Assembly: GCF_019550795.1 (NCBI RefSeq)
Contig: NZ_CP080545.1
Location: forward strand, 4,126,001-4,190,000
DNA length: 64,000 bases
Direction: 5' to 3'
Source: Paenibacillus sp. sptzw28
Lineage (GTDB): Bacteria; Bacillota; Bacilli; Paenibacillales; Paenibacillaceae
Part shown: piece by piece, positions 25,114-34,045 of the stretch
Numbering within the stretch: position 1 is the stretch's first letter
Layout: the number at the start of each line of letters is the position of its first letter
The notes under the pieces: model-generated
Seen by the model: only the letters and a program-made list of their open reading frames with translations
Databases searched by the model: none
Told to the model about the DNA's origin: nothing
Translations under genes and position numbers: made by a program

Positions 25114-26303
25114 CCACCCGCCTCCTTGCCGCCGAATAAGGCGGATAAAGTAAGCCTAAGAGCGCTGAGGAACGAATGCATTGCAGTCTTAACGGTTACA
25201 GGGCTCGCATCCGGCGAAGCGGATGCCGCCCGTTCCGGGAGGTTTATACGAGCACCTTGCGGTTCATAAACTGGGGTCGATCCAATCTTCATATCCCCGA
25301 TGGACCATTCAATCGTCCCTCGCTCACCAAGCGAATACGCTGTAGACCGCTCGCTTAACAGAACAAGGTTGGAGCGAAGCTGCTGTCTCTCGCCTTCTGC
25401 GAAAGGGTAGCGGAATGTTCGCCCGACGGCAAGCGCAAACCCGTTCACCGGCTGCCCTTTATGAACGACTTCGCTCAGCGGATAATTAGCGAAGCCCCAA
25501 TCAAGAAGCTTGCGATGGTCGAGCCAATCGTCTCCGTCATTCAGCGTCACCACGGCAAGCTGCTGGCCTCCCCGCGTCGCCGAGCTTACGAGGCAGCGGA
25601 AAGCTTGTGTGGTGTAGCCTGTTTTGACGCCGTCCGCCCCTTCATACATGGTGAGCATTTTGTTCTTATTCCTCCACTTATAATCCCATTCATCATACGG
25701 ATTCGGAGCCGTTTTCACTTTGGTCTTCACAATTTCCTTGAAGACCGGATTTTTAAGCGCATAGGCGGTTAGCTTGGCCATATCGTCGGCAGATGAATAA
25801 TGTCCCTGATCATCCAGGCCCGATGGGTTCATGAATTGCGTATTCGCAAGGCCGAGCATCCGGGCTTTCTCGTTCATCATATGAACGAAGCCTTCCTCCG
25901 AACCGCCTACATGCTCGGCGATTGCGGTTGCGGCATCATTGCCGGAGCGAAGCATAAGGCCGTAGAGCATATTTTGCAAGCTCATTTCTTCACCGAGCTT
26001 CAAGTAGATGGAGGAGCCTTCCTTGCCTGCAGCGCGTTTGCTTGTTTTCACCATATCGGAGAGCTTACCGTGCTCTATCGCCACAATGGCAGTCATGATT
26101 TTGGTCAGGCTGGCGATTTTCATCGGCTTATCGCCGGCGGAGCTGTAAAGCAGCCGTCCCGATTCCACATCGATAAGGGCGGCTGCCCTGGCGTGAGTTG
26201 TAATCGGCTCTGGTGCAGCAGCGTTTGCGGCGGGCAGGATGCCGGGTAAGAATGATAACGCGAACACCCCGGACAGTGTAATCAAATAACGGACGAGCCT
26301 CAT
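25107..26303 (-). CDS. dacB: Sporulation D-alanyl-D-alanine carboxypeptidase DacB
   Basis: A 398-aa exported penicillin-binding protein (PBP5*-type) that trims cortex peptidoglycan. A signal peptide runs to about A-N-A-A-A (residue 29); catalytic motifs are S-L-T-K (SxxK, about Ser66), S-G-N (R-S-G-N-D) and K-T-G (GVKTGY). The C-terminus ends in a hydrophobic helix. Position directly ahead of spmA-spmB matches B. subtilis dacB rather than dacA or dacF. Confidence 0.92.
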   Translation of the reverse strand: MRLVRYLITLSGVFALSFLPGILPAANAAAPEPITTHARAAALIDVESGRLLYSSAGDKPMKIASLTKIMTAIVAIEHGKLSDMVKTSKRAAGKEGSSIYLKLGEEMSLQNMLYGLMLRSGNDAATAIAEHVGGSEEGFVHMMNEKARMLGLANTQFMNPSGLDDQGHYSSADDMAKLTAYALKNPVFKEIVKTKVKTAPNPYDEWDYKWRNKNKMLTMYEGADGVKTGYTTQAFRCLVSSATRGGQQLAVVTLNDGDDWLDHRKLLDWGFANYPLSEVVHKGQPVNGFALAVGRTFRYPFAEGERQQLRSNLVLLSERSTAYSLGERGTIEWSIGDMKIGSTPVYEPQGARINLPERAASASPDASPVTVKTAMHSFLSALRLTLSALFGGKEAGGW

Positions 26304-26417
26304 ACGCTTCCTCCTTCATACAAAAATGCTGCGCGTGCGTGCAGGTCTTGTACTATTATATGAAAGTGAAGACGGGATATGTCCGTTTGCTTATAACGCA
26401 GTCATTGACCCGCATAT

Positions 26418-26448
26418 AGAAAAAGAAACTGCCCATGGGACAGTTTCT
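26418..26448 (-). terminator. Terminator of ytfJ
   Basis: GAAACTGtCCCATGGGcAGTTTC followed on the minus strand by TTTTTCTAT; 35 bases after the ytfJ stop. Confidence 0.82.
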
Positions 26449-26482
26449 TCGAGAATGACATTGGGTTTTGGCCAACCCGGTG

Positions 26483-26953
26483 TTAGATGTATTGGCCTTG
26501 TGGAGGAGGAGTAAACATGGCCGTATCATCGACGGTTGACTGTTGGCCCCGTTTGAACATATTCTGAATTTTGTCGAATACTTGCGGAGCATTTTCAATC
26601 ACCCGTTCGAGCAAATGGGTTTGAGTATCAAGCGGAACGACACGCACGCCTTGAGTGCCGACAACGAGGAAAGCGATCGGCGTAATCGAAACACCGCCGC
26701 CGCTGCCGCCGCCGAAAGGCAGGGATACCGATGCCGTATGCGAATCATTCGTCTTCGAAGTATGCTCCCCATTGTTATCAAAACGAATATCACTGCCGCC
26801 TGCGACGAAGCCGAAGCCTACTTTGGAAATCGGCATGATCACGCTGCCATCCGGCGTCTGAACCGGGTCGCCGACTATCGTATTGACGTCGACCATTTCT
26901 TTAATATTTTCCATGGCCGTTTGCATTAAACCTTGAATCGGATGCTCACTCAT
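26483..26953 (-). CDS. ytfJ: Sporulation protein YtfJ (GerW family)
   Basis: A 156-aa GerW-family protein: helical N-terminus with the M-x-N-I-K-x-M-V-D motif, V-G-D-P-V-x-T-P-D-G-x-V-I-x-P-I-S-K-V, a glycine-rich strand (F-G-G-G-S-G-G-G) and the P-x-A-F-L-V motif. YtfJ homologues are sporulation proteins linked to spore germination. AAAGGAGG precedes the ATG. The pair DUF2953-ytfJ (ytfI-ytfJ) lies elsewhere in B. subtilis but is between scpB and dacB here. Confidence 0.92.
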   Translation of the reverse strand: MSEHPIQGLMQTAMENIKEMVDVNTIVGDPVQTPDGSVIMPISKVGFGFVAGGSDIRFDNNGEHTSKTNDSHTASVSLPFGGGSGGGVSITPIAFLVVGTQGVRVVPLDTQTHLLERVIENAPQVFDKIQNMFKRGQQSTVDDTAMFTPPPQGQYI

Positions 26954-27049
26954 CTTAGGGACGTCCTCCTTTGTACAATTTCTTATGGGCTCTAAACAAG
27001 CTGCACATTGCAGTCATTATCGTTCCCTCAACCTGATGTCATTATGTGA

Positions 27050-27754
27050 CTAGCCGCGCATCAAAATTCTTCGCCATCCGTGCACACGTTTCTGAGTAGC
27101 CTCTGCTTTCCTGATCCGTGACATCAAGACTATACCGGCAAGTAAGGCATAGCCTAACCTGATATTCGCGGTAAACGTTCCTTCAGTCGAAAAATGCGGC
27201 TCGTTATAGACTGGCTCTACAGATAGCTGCGGATCCGCAGTGAGCCGGACTATCTGTGACAACAGGCCGATAGCGGTTGTTTTCGCCGACCAAACGAAGC
27301 CCGTTACCATTGCCGTCCACATTGCATCATTTGTTCCCACAGCTGTCCGCCACTGCCATTCCGTCAATTTGACGCGTCCAAGCATACGTCTGGCCAACCC
27401 AAACAAATTACTGGACTGCTTCAGTATCAATTCGAACTTCCCGAAGTTGCGCATAATTTTATGAACATCTATATTGGCCATGGTCGACTGCTGCTTGCTG
27501 TCGGTCAGATCTTCTGCAAAGATTTCCTTCTTAAGCTCCATGCTGAATCCTTTGAAGCGTATGTCGGGAAGCCGCCAACGGTAATTAATGAGCCCAAGAA
27601 GCGCACGTATCCTGAGCTCCGCTTCATCATCATCGCCAACCCTCTTGATGTGGCCTCGTATCGTTAACGGAGACATTCCTGCTGTAAATACGAGCAAAAA
27701 AAAGAGACCTGCCGCAATCATCCATCCGAGCGGGAATCCCAGCATGGGCTTCAT
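27050..27754 (-). CDS. ytfI: DUF2953 protein (YtfI-like)
   Basis: A 234-aa protein from the ATG at 27754, with an N-terminal helix (GWMIAAGLFFLLVF), the DUF2953 core (ALLGLINYRWRLPDIRF; WRTAVGTNDAMWTAMVTGFVWSAKTTAIGLLS) and a second helix near the C-terminus (LGYALLAGIVLMS). The frame stays open to an ATG at 27814 that touches the scpB stop, so the start may be there (254 aa). Function unknown; its partner ytfJ is downstream, supporting a sporulation role. Confidence 0.85.
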   Translation of the reverse strand: MKPMLGFPLGWMIAAGLFFLLVFTAGMSPLTIRGHIKRVGDDDEAELRIRALLGLINYRWRLPDIRFKGFSMELKKEIFAEDLTDSKQQSTMANIDVHKIMRNFGKFELILKQSSNLFGLARRMLGRVKLTEWQWRTAVGTNDAMWTAMVTGFVWSAKTTAIGLLSQIVRLTADPQLSVEPVYNEPHFSTEGTFTANIRLGYALLAGIVLMSRIRKAEATQKRVHGWRRILMRG

Positions 27755-27814
27755 TCCCCCATTTCCCTGATATTGGTCGGATATAGTATGACCTTGCGGA
27801 CAAATCTCATTCAT

Positions 27815-28429
27815 TCAGCTTTCATTTGCCGGCTCCGGCACTTCCTCGATTGTCATCTGACGGCCTTCGAGCTTCTCGAACAGCAGCTGTGTCTGTTCGT
27901 CGAGCGAGTCGTCGTCCAGTTCGGACGGCTCGGGCAGCGCATCGAGACCCGGCAGGCCAAAATAATCGAGAAACGATTTCGTCGTTCCATATAGAATCGG
28001 TCTACCGATCGCTTCGGCCCGGCCGATTTCTTCAATAAGGTCTTTGGCAACGAGGGTGTGAATCGCCCGTTCGCTCTTTACCCCCCGAATCTCTTCTATA
28101 TCGATCCGCGTAATCGGCTGACGGTATGCAACTATGGACAATGTCTCAAGCGCCGCCTGCGACAAGCTGGATCTGGTCGGTGTATAGGCCATCCGCTCGA
28201 AATAAGGGGCATGGTCCGGGTTCGTCGTCAAACGAAAGGCGCCGGCGACATAGGACATTTGAATGCCTCGCTTCTTCTGTTTCAGTTCCTTCATCAAATC
28301 TTTGGCGATGTCGGCGGCTACCGCCGCGTCAAGCTCCAAGATATCAGACAGCTGTTTCGGATTCAAACCCTCGTCGCCTGCCATAAACAGCAGACCTTCA
28401 ATAATCGATTTCAACTTCGAGTACTCCAC
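27815..28429 (-). CDS. scpB: Segregation and condensation protein B
   Basis: A 204-aa ScpB with two winged-helix domains (about 1-85 and 90-165; signature LSQAALETLSIVAYRQPITRIDIEEIRGV) and an acidic C-terminus. With ScpA and SMC it forms bacterial condensin. The GTG at 28429 is preferred because GAGGGG lies about 12 bases upstream and it gives the family's usual N-terminus; it overlaps the scpA end by 32 bases. Confidence 0.94.
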   Translation of the reverse strand: MEYSKLKSIIEGLLFMAGDEGLNPKQLSDILELDAAVAADIAKDLMKELKQKKRGIQMSYVAGAFRLTTNPDHAPYFERMAYTPTRSSLSQAALETLSIVAYRQPITRIDIEEIRGVKSERAIHTLVAKDLIEEIGRAEAIGRPILYGTTKSFLDYFGLPGLDALPEPSELDDDSLDEQTQLLFEKLEGRQMTIEEVPEPANES

Positions 28430-29177
28430 TTTCGGCCGTTTCCCCTCTCCAATGAATGACGATATCATCAAACAACTGATGCTGAAAGCACCGGATATGC
28501 TTCATCTTCATCAGCTCTAAAATCGCCAGAAACGTCACGACGACTTCATGCCGGCTCATCTCTTCGCGAATGAGCTTGGAGAAACGGACGGTTTGATTCT
28601 CGCGAAGAACCTCCACAATATCGCGGATACGGTCCTTGACCGATATTTCATCACGATGGATTGTGGAGACCCGATTGCGTCTGACCGCCTTGCGCAGCGC
28701 CTTCTGAAACGCTTTGATCAGATCGCCGACTTCCAGCCCTTCCAGTGGATTGCTGGGAACAGCTTTCATGAAAGGCGTCAAATCCTCCGGCTCCTTCGTA
28801 TATAGAAGGCTCCGCTCAAATTCCTGCCCGCGCAGCTGCTCCGCAATTTGTTTGAATTTTCGGTATTCGATCAGTCTGGCAATCAGTTCGTCACCGGCGT
28901 CAGGGCCGTCGTCCTCCCACATGGCGAATTCGTCTTCGATAACCGGAGGTTTTGGAAGAAGCTGTTTGCTCTTGATGGACAATAATGTGGCTGCCATAAC
29001 AAGGAATTCGCTAGTCACTTCCAGCTCCAGCTCCTGCATTGCACCCAGGTATTCCATATACTGATCGGTAATATCGCTGATGGATACCTCGTGAATGTCG
29101 ATCTCTGCCTTGTCAATCAAGTGAAGCAGAAGGTCGAGCGGACCTTCGAACGATTCCAGTTTGTATGTCACAGCCAT
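28398..29177 (-). CDS. scpA: Segregation and condensation protein A
   Basis: A 259-aa kleisin ScpA: N-terminal SMC-binding helix region (F-E-G-P-L-D-L-L-L-H-L-I), ScpB-binding middle and a C-terminal winged helix (VVTFLAILELMKMKHI). The ATG at 29177 follows GGGAGG by 9 bases. Operon with scpB. Confidence 0.95.
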   Translation of the reverse strand: MAVTYKLESFEGPLDLLLHLIDKAEIDIHEVSISDITDQYMEYLGAMQELELEVTSEFLVMAATLLSIKSKQLLPKPPVIEDEFAMWEDDGPDAGDELIARLIEYRKFKQIAEQLRGQEFERSLLYTKEPEDLTPFMKAVPSNPLEGLEVGDLIKAFQKALRKAVRRNRVSTIHRDEISVKDRIRDIVEVLRENQTVRFSKLIREEMSRHEVVVTFLAILELMKMKHIRCFQHQLFDDIVIHWRGETAESGVLEVEIDY

Positions 29178-29196
29178 GGTGTCCAACCTCCCAAAT

Positions 29197-29670
29197 TTAA
29201 CCTTGCAGCGCTTTGGTCAAGTTAGCCATCTCAATGGCCGTAACCGCAGCTTCCCATCCTTTGTTGCCCGCCTTCGTGCCTGCTCTTTCGATCGCTTGCT
29301 CGATCGAGTCAACGGTCAGTACGCCAAAGACCGTCGGTACGCCTGTTTTTAGGCCTATCGCAGCTACACCCTTGGCCGCTTCATTGCACACGAAGTCAAA
29401 ATGAGGCGTTGAACCCCGGATGACGGCGCCCAGCGTAATAACAGCGTCATACTTCCCGCTTTCAGCCATTTTTTGCGCAATGAGCGGAATTTCAAATGCT
29501 CCCGGCACCCAGGCTACTTCTACATCGGAGTCCGCCGTGCCGTGACGCTTCAGGGCGTCAAGCGCGCCGCTCAGCAGTTTCCCGGATATAAATTCGTTAA
29601 ACCGTCCCACGACGATTCCATAGCGTTGTCCCTCTTGAGATATTAAATGTCCTTCATATACATGCGGCAT
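29197..29670 (-). CDS. ribH: 6,7-dimethyl-8-ribityllumazine synthase
   Basis: A 157-aa lumazine synthase that condenses the ribityl pyrimidine with dihydroxybutanone phosphate. Motifs: [32 protein letters not shown] with the catalytic histidine, and N-K-G-W-E-A-A. Last gene of the riboflavin operon; no ribT follows. Confidence 0.96.
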   Translation of the reverse strand: MPHVYEGHLISQEGQRYGIVVGRFNEFISGKLLSGALDALKRHGTADSDVEVAWVPGAFEIPLIAQKMAESGKYDAVITLGAVIRGSTPHFDFVCNEAAKGVAAIGLKTGVPTVFGVLTVDSIEQAIERAGTKAGNKGWEAAVTAIEMANLTKALQG

Positions 29671-29703
29671 AGTACTGTCATCCTTCCGTAGTTGGGTTTC
29701 GAT

Positions 29704-30960
29704 TTAAATTTCAAACTCGAGCATATGGCCGAGCTTCGCTTTTTTGGTTCTTAAATAACTGTTGTTGCTCTCGTTGGCTTCCATTTGAATCGGCACACGT
29801 TCGACGACCTCGATGCCGTAGCCTTCCAGTCCGCGGATTTTGCGCGGATTATTGGTCATCAGCCGCATTTTGCGCACGCCCAGATCCTTCAAAATTTGCG
29901 CGCCGATACCGTAATCACGCAAATCGGGGGCGAATCCCAATTTAATATTCGCTTCAACCGTATCGAATCCCTGCTCCTGAAGCTCATAAGCTTTCAATTT
30001 GTTGATAAGACCGATACCCCGGCCTTCCTGACGCATATACAGCAGCACCCCGCTGCCGGCCTCTTCAATTTGGCTCAGGGCGGCGGCAAGCTGTGGACCG
30101 CAATCGCACCTGTGTGAATGAAATACATCTCCGGTCAAGCATTCCGAGTGAACCCGAACGAGAATGGGCCGCTCCGGGTCGATCTGCCCTTTCACAAATG
30201 CGACATGCTCCTTGTTATCCACCTCGTTCGTGTACGCGACAGCGCGGAAGGTACCGTAGTCGGTTGGCATCTTGACGTCAACCACACGCTCTACCAGCTT
30301 CTCTTTTTCATTCCGGTAATGGATTAAGTCTTGAATCGTGATCAGCTTGAGGTTGTGTTTATGCTTGAATTCCACCAAATCGGGCAGCCGGGCCATCGTA
30401 CCGTCTTCTTTAATAATCTCGCATATTACGGCAGCAGGCTGGGAACCGCACATGCGCGCCAGGTCGATAGCCGCTTCGGTATGACCCGCGCGCCTCAGTA
30501 CTCCGCCTTTTTTGGCTATAAGGGGGAAAATATGGCCTGGACGCCGGAAATCCGTCCCTTTCGTTTTCGGATCAATCAACGCTTTTACCGTTTGGGAGCG
30601 CTCGTAGGCCGAAATCCCGGTCGTTGTCGATATATGATCCACAGAGACGGTAAACGCCGTTCCATGGTAATCCGTATTATGCGTTACCATCGGAGGGAGT
30701 TCAAGCTGTTCCGCCCGCTCCAGCGTAATCGGAACACAAACCAGCCCGCGCGCTTCCGAAATCATGAAATTAATGACTTCCGGTGTTGTTTTATCGGCAA
30801 GTGCGATTAAATCGCCTTCATTCTCGCGGTCCTCGTCATCGACCACGATAACCGTTTTTCCAAGAATAAGGTCATAGATGGCTTCTTCAATGGGATCGAA
30901 AATACCCGGTTCGGCGGGATGTACGCCAGTATCGTTGTTACGCTCTTCTTTCAATGGCAA
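29704..30960 (-). CDS. ribBA: Bifunctional DHBP synthase / GTP cyclohydrolase II
   Basis: A 418-aa fusion. The N-terminal half (about 20-220) is 3,4-dihydroxy-2-butanone-4-phosphate synthase ([35 protein letters not shown]). The C-terminal half is GTP cyclohydrolase II with zinc ligands in [15 protein letters not shown] and the RQEGRGIGL motif. It supplies both starting branches of riboflavin synthesis. TTG start with AAAGGAGG upstream. Confidence 0.96.
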   Translation of the reverse strand: MPLKEERNNDTGVHPAEPGIFDPIEEAIYDLILGKTVIVVDDEDRENEGDLIALADKTTPEVINFMISEARGLVCVPITLERAEQLELPPMVTHNTDYHGTAFTVSVDHISTTTGISAYERSQTVKALIDPKTKGTDFRRPGHIFPLIAKKGGVLRRAGHTEAAIDLARMCGSQPAAVICEIIKEDGTMARLPDLVEFKHKHNLKLITIQDLIHYRNEKEKLVERVVDVKMPTDYGTFRAVAYTNEVDNKEHVAFVKGQIDPERPILVRVHSECLTGDVFHSHRCDCGPQLAAALSQIEEAGSGVLLYMRQEGRGIGLINKLKAYELQEQGFDTVEANIKLGFAPDLRDYGIGAQILKDLGVRKMRLMTNNPRKIRGLEGYGIEVVERVPIQMEANESNNSYLRTKKAKLGHMLEFEI

Positions 30961-30988
30961 GCCGCCTCCTTTTTACCGTCCACATTCA

Positions 30989-31666
30989 TTAGAAAAATCC
31001 GTTCTCCGCTAAAAATTCGGCCGTTAACGGTGCGGCCTGTTTGCGGGCGCGGCCTGATGCACCGTCCGAATTGTCTTTGTAGTTCAGCAGGTGATCCACA
31101 TATTTCCCAAGCACGTCGCACTCTATATTAATGACACCGCCTGCGTGCTTAAGCTGAAGCGCCGTTTCGCGAAGCGTATGCGGGATAATCGAAACTGAGA
31201 AACCCGCTCTGTCCGCTTCAATCACGGTCAGGCTGATGCCGTCCAGCGTAATCGACCCTTGCGGGATGACATACCGCATAAGCGCGGTATCGTCAGGGCG
31301 GATCGTGAAAACGACTGCATTGGCGTCGGCCGTGCGCGAGACTATCGTTCCTGTTCCGTCTGCGTGTCCCTGAACGATATGGCCGCCAAAGCGGCCCCCC
31401 GCCTTCATGGCCCTCTCCAGGTTCACCCGTTCGCCGGGACGAATGTCTTTGAGGTTCGTATGGCGAAAGGTTTGCGGCATCACATCGACGGTGAACGACA
31501 CGCTTGTCAGCTCCGTTACGGTCAGACAAACGCCGTTAACCGAAATGCTGTCCCCGATTGCCGCGTCCTCGAGCACCCGGGAAGCTTCAATGGTGAGCAG
31601 CATCGCTTCTCCCTGTTTAAAGCTTCTTTTCAAGGTCCCGATCTCTTCAACAAGACCTGTAAACAT
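30989..31666 (-). CDS. ribE: Riboflavin synthase alpha subunit
   Basis: A 225-aa enzyme of two lumazine-synthase-like beta barrels (MFTGLVEEIG; GDSISVNGVCLTV; and the second-copy QGSITLDGISLTV). It dismutates two lumazines to riboflavin. GGGAGG precedes the ATG. The C-terminal tail beyond NYKD (about 20 residues) is slightly long. Third in the order ribD-ribE-ribBA-ribH. Confidence 0.95.
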   Translation of the reverse strand: MFTGLVEEIGTLKRSFKQGEAMLLTIEASRVLEDAAIGDSISVNGVCLTVTELTSVSFTVDVMPQTFRHTNLKDIRPGERVNLERAMKAGGRFGGHIVQGHADGTGTIVSRTADANAVVFTIRPDDTALMRYVIPQGSITLDGISLTVIEADRAGFSVSIIPHTLRETALQLKHAGGVINIECDVLGKYVDHLLNYKDNSDGASGRARKQAAPLTAEFLAENGFF

Positions 31667-31708
31667 CGTTTTACCCTCCCTTCCTCTGTAAGCGGCATAT
31701 ATACAGTT

Positions 31709-32821
31709 CTATACGGCTCCGTGCGAGCGCTGGCCATAATCGGGATAGCCGCTAATGCATACATCAGCCCCGATTCTTTCAACGGATACTTCCGTAAGGG
31801 GTATCGCGTCAGCCATTTTCTCGAAGCCTCCGAACGTAAATGCTTCAGGCGAGCCCGCTCCGCCGATCAGCTTCGGAGCAACCACCAAAATAATTTTATC
31901 GACAAGAGCTTCCTCAAGCATCGCGCCGTTCAGCTTTCCTCCGCCCTCAAGCATGATCGACCCGATTTCACGCTCTCCCAGCTTATGCATCGCTGTTCGT
32001 AGATCGACACGAGGACCGCTTCCGCAGTCGATTACTTCAACACCCCTTGCCTCGAGGGCTGCCCTTTTGGCGGCGTCGGCCCCCTCAACTGTCAGCACGA
32101 TGACGGGCGAGACAAGGTCGTTCACAAGCCTTGCCTCAGCCGGCAGGCGAAGCTTCGAGTCTACGATAATCCGAATCGGATGAAGAGCCGGCACGTCCAG
32201 TCTGGTCGTAAGCTCCGGATCGTCGGCGAGCGCCGTTTCGGCTCCTACCATTATCGCCATATGCTGATGCCGGAGAGTATGGACGAACGGGCGCGACTCG
32301 GGACCGCTCACATAATGGCTATCTCCGGTTTTTGCCGCAATCTTGCCGTCCAGCGTCATCGCAGTCTTAATCGTCACATATGGAAGCCCCGTCGTAATAA
32401 ATTTGTTGAACACTTCATTCATCCGCTCGGATTCTTCGCCAAGCAGACCGACTTCAACGGAAATCCCCGCTTCTTGAAGACGGCTGACTCCCCGCCCGGC
32501 TACCTTTGGATTCGGATCCAAGCATGCAACGACAACCCGCGCAGCCCGCGCCTCAATGATTCTTTCGCAGCAGGGCGGGGTCCGGCCGAAATGGCTGCAT
32601 GGTTCGAGTGTTACGTACACCGTCGCACCTTCCGCTTTATCTCCGGCCATCGCAAGCGCGTGCACTTCCGCATGCCCTTCCCCGCGCTTCAAATGTGCGC
32701 CCATACCGACGATGCGTCCATCGTTTACTATGACACAACCGACGACAGGATTAATGTCGGTCTGGCCTTTGGCTTTCGCCGCCATGTCAAGCGCCAATCT
32801 CATATAAGTCTCGTCATTCAA
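31709..32821 (-). CDS. ribD: Bifunctional riboflavin deaminase/reductase RibD
   Basis: A 370-aa fusion of pyrimidine deaminase (H-A-E-V-H and PCSHFGRTPPC zinc motif) and reductase (KTAMTLDGKIA; IIVDSKLRLP; LEGGGKLNGA). I choose the TTG at 32821 because it gives the normal family length, starts just after the riboswitch terminator, and overlaps the stop of a 32-aa upstream frame. It has no ribosome binding site of its own. The frame stays open up to a TTG at 32920, so a longer start running through the terminator cannot be fully excluded. Confidence 0.93.
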   Translation of the reverse strand: MNDETYMRLALDMAAKAKGQTDINPVVGCVIVNDGRIVGMGAHLKRGEGHAEVHALAMAGDKAEGATVYVTLEPCSHFGRTPPCCERIIEARAARVVVACLDPNPKVAGRGVSRLQEAGISVEVGLLGEESERMNEVFNKFITTGLPYVTIKTAMTLDGKIAAKTGDSHYVSGPESRPFVHTLRHQHMAIMVGAETALADDPELTTRLDVPALHPIRIIVDSKLRLPAEARLVNDLVSPVIVLTVEGADAAKRAALEARGVEVIDCGSGPRVDLRTAMHKLGEREIGSIMLEGGGKLNGAMLEEALVDKIILVVAPKLIGGAGSPEAFTFGGFEKMADAIPLTEVSVERIGADVCISGYPDYGQRSHGAV

Positions 32822-32912
32822 CGTGGATACAGAAATAAAAAACACCCCTCGGCAGACGGCCAACGGGGTGATGGGCTTGAGTAATAACCAAGGGACGGAT
32901 TCGAAGACACAT
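32814..32912 (-). CDS. Candidate 32-aa leader peptide upstream of ribD
   Basis: ATG at 32912 with AGGAGAG about 9 bases upstream; the frame runs 32 codons through the attenuator hairpin and ends in TGA inside the second and third codons of ribD. Because ribD lacks its own ribosome binding site, translation of this frame could deliver ribosomes to the ribD TTG. The peptide (M-C-L-R-I-R-P-L...) resembles nothing I know. Seen in sequence; coupling is inferred. Confidence 0.4.
   Translation of the reverse strand: MCLRIRPLVITQAHHPVGRLPRGVFYFCIHVE
32835..32870 (-). terminator. Attenuator terminator of the FMN riboswitch
   Basis: CACCCCgttGGC pairs with GCCgAGGGGTG around a short loop, followed by TTTTTTATTT on the minus strand. 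It lies between the FMN aptamer and ribD, so FMN binding probably favours this terminator and stops the rib operon. Confidence 0.88.
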
Positions 32913-32984
32913 TTAAACAAACTCTCCTACTTTGTGAAAAAAAGAACAAAGTAGTTCGAGAAATGAAAAAATGGCATTCGCAAG

Positions 32985-33187
32985 CGTCTCCTTCTCCCAT
33001 CCAGACTATACTGTCGGTCCCGGATTCTCACCAGGTCCACCGTTTCGCTTCAGATGCATCGCTCTGACGATTAGCATTCAAGCGAACCGGGTCACGGACT
33101 GACAAAGCTGAAGGCAACCGAATCGTAAGACTAGGTGCCGCCCCTTTGATCACCGCCGGTTGGGAATTTCACCCTACCCCGAAGGAA
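32985..33187 (-). promoter_or_regulatory. FMN riboswitch (RFN element)
   Basis: Conserved RFN blocks appear in order on the minus strand: CTTCGGGGTAGGGTGAAATT, CCCAACCGGCGGTGAT, AGTCCGTGAC, GGTGGACCTGGTGAGAATCC, GGGACCGACAGTATAGTC and TGGATGGGAGAAGGA. It precedes ribD with the attenuator terminator in between. A CTACTTTGT...ACAAAGTAG hairpin lies between aptamer and terminator. The variable arm after AGTCCGTGAC is fairly long. Controls ribD-ribE-ribBA-ribH. Confidence 0.97.
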
Positions 33188-33523
33188 AGTCGCAAATATT
33201 TTGTAAGTTGATTGAAATAGTACCATTGGACAATGAAAAAAGCAAGGATTTTCATCCGCAGTCGGCGGATTCGAAACAGGTTGGGATTTCGTGACGGCTC
33301 TAACATGAGCAGGACGCAAAAGATGCCCCTGCATCCTGCCGTAAACGGCGCAAATGCAAGGGCAGTAAACCGCCGGCACGCGGAGGACGAAAATTTAAGC
33401 GAATTATCATTTGTTTTTCATTTCACGTTAAGGTAGGAGGCCTATAATACAAATCAACGACCCCCCTTTATTATAGATTATTTGGCCCACAGCAATGTGG
33501 GCCGCTTTTTTGTCCGGTAATAG
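33188..33523. other. Intergenic region between the rib operon and the next gene
   Basis: No supported protein gene. The riboflavin promoter should lie in 33188-33260 on the minus strand (AT-rich, ACTTACAAAATATT), but no clear pair of boxes stands out. On the plus strand TATAAT at 33443-33448 is followed by a hairpin terminator at 33484-33511, a possible small RNA. Confidence 0.5.
33443..33512 (+). ncRNA. Candidate short plus-strand transcript with intrinsic terminator
   Basis: GGCCTATAATAC gives a good -10 element at 33443-33448 (the -35 is weak), and a strong terminator GGCCCACA-gcaa-TGTGGGCC-gcTTTTTT lies at 33484-33511. No plus-strand gene exists here that would need this terminator. Product would be about 55-60 nucleotides. 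Confidence 0.3.
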
Positions 33524-33871
33524 TCATTTATTATAGCCCTTCATGTGATAATCCTGATTCGACAGCTTCTGTAGTATTTTCGTCGTTTCGATGTGTTTCC
33601 TTGTCTCCAGTGTTCCGATCCTGTATATATAGGCATACAGGTCCCTAAGGTCGTCGCTGAACTCCTCCTGCGCCTTGTCGTGATCGCCGGACTTGAAAGG
33701 AATCATTGCGCGCAGCGAGGTTATATCGTCTACGTAGTCTCCCCTTTCAAGCTTATGCTGCAGTATTTCCAGCTCTTCTTCACTTGCTTGAACGGTGAGC
33801 TGATCGGTGTTGGACGGCTCGGTTCCGATCGTTCCGGACGTTATGGACACATAATACTTTTGCGGCATCAT
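33524..33871 (-). CDS. Conserved-looking protein of unknown function
   Basis: A 115-aa soluble protein with a beta N-terminus (MPQKYYVSITSGTI), a helical middle (SEEELEILQHKLERGDYVDDI) and a charged helical C-terminus (DLRDLYAYIYRIGTLETRKHIE). No cysteines or known motif. AAAGGAGGGGGG precedes the ATG at a good distance, which supports expression. It lies between ppiB and the riboflavin operon. Function unknown. Confidence 0.75.
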   Translation of the reverse strand: MMPQKYYVSITSGTIGTEPSNTDQLTVQASEEELEILQHKLERGDYVDDITSLRAMIPFKSGDHDKAQEEFSDDLRDLYAYIYRIGTLETRKHIETTKILQKLSNQDYHMKGYNK

Positions 33872-33969
33872 TTTGGCCCCCCTCCTTTCCGTTCGTGAAC
33901 GGCCCGGCTGGTTATACCCGTCCGTTATACTATTACTTATTATTAAACGGCGGTAATTCGCAGCGAATC

Positions 33970-34013
33970 AAAAAATAACCCGCACCGGCACAGGGAACCG
34001 GTCGCGGGTTATT
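33970..34013 (-). terminator. Terminator of ppiB
   Basis: AATAACCCGC(g)ACCGG pairs with CCGGtGCGGGTTATT and is followed by TTTTTTG on the minus strand, about 30 bases after the ppiB stop. Confidence 0.88.
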
Positions 34014-34045
34014 CAAGGATTTCTTATTTACTAAGCGGATCAGTC

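Noticed and set aside
32822..32920. N-terminal extension of RibD to a TTG at 32920
   Set aside because: It would translate the attenuator terminator; the family starts at about the TTG 32821. Kept only as a possibility in the ribD entry.
33131..33379. 82-aa minus frame
   Set aside because: It overlaps the FMN aptamer and has no ribosome binding site.
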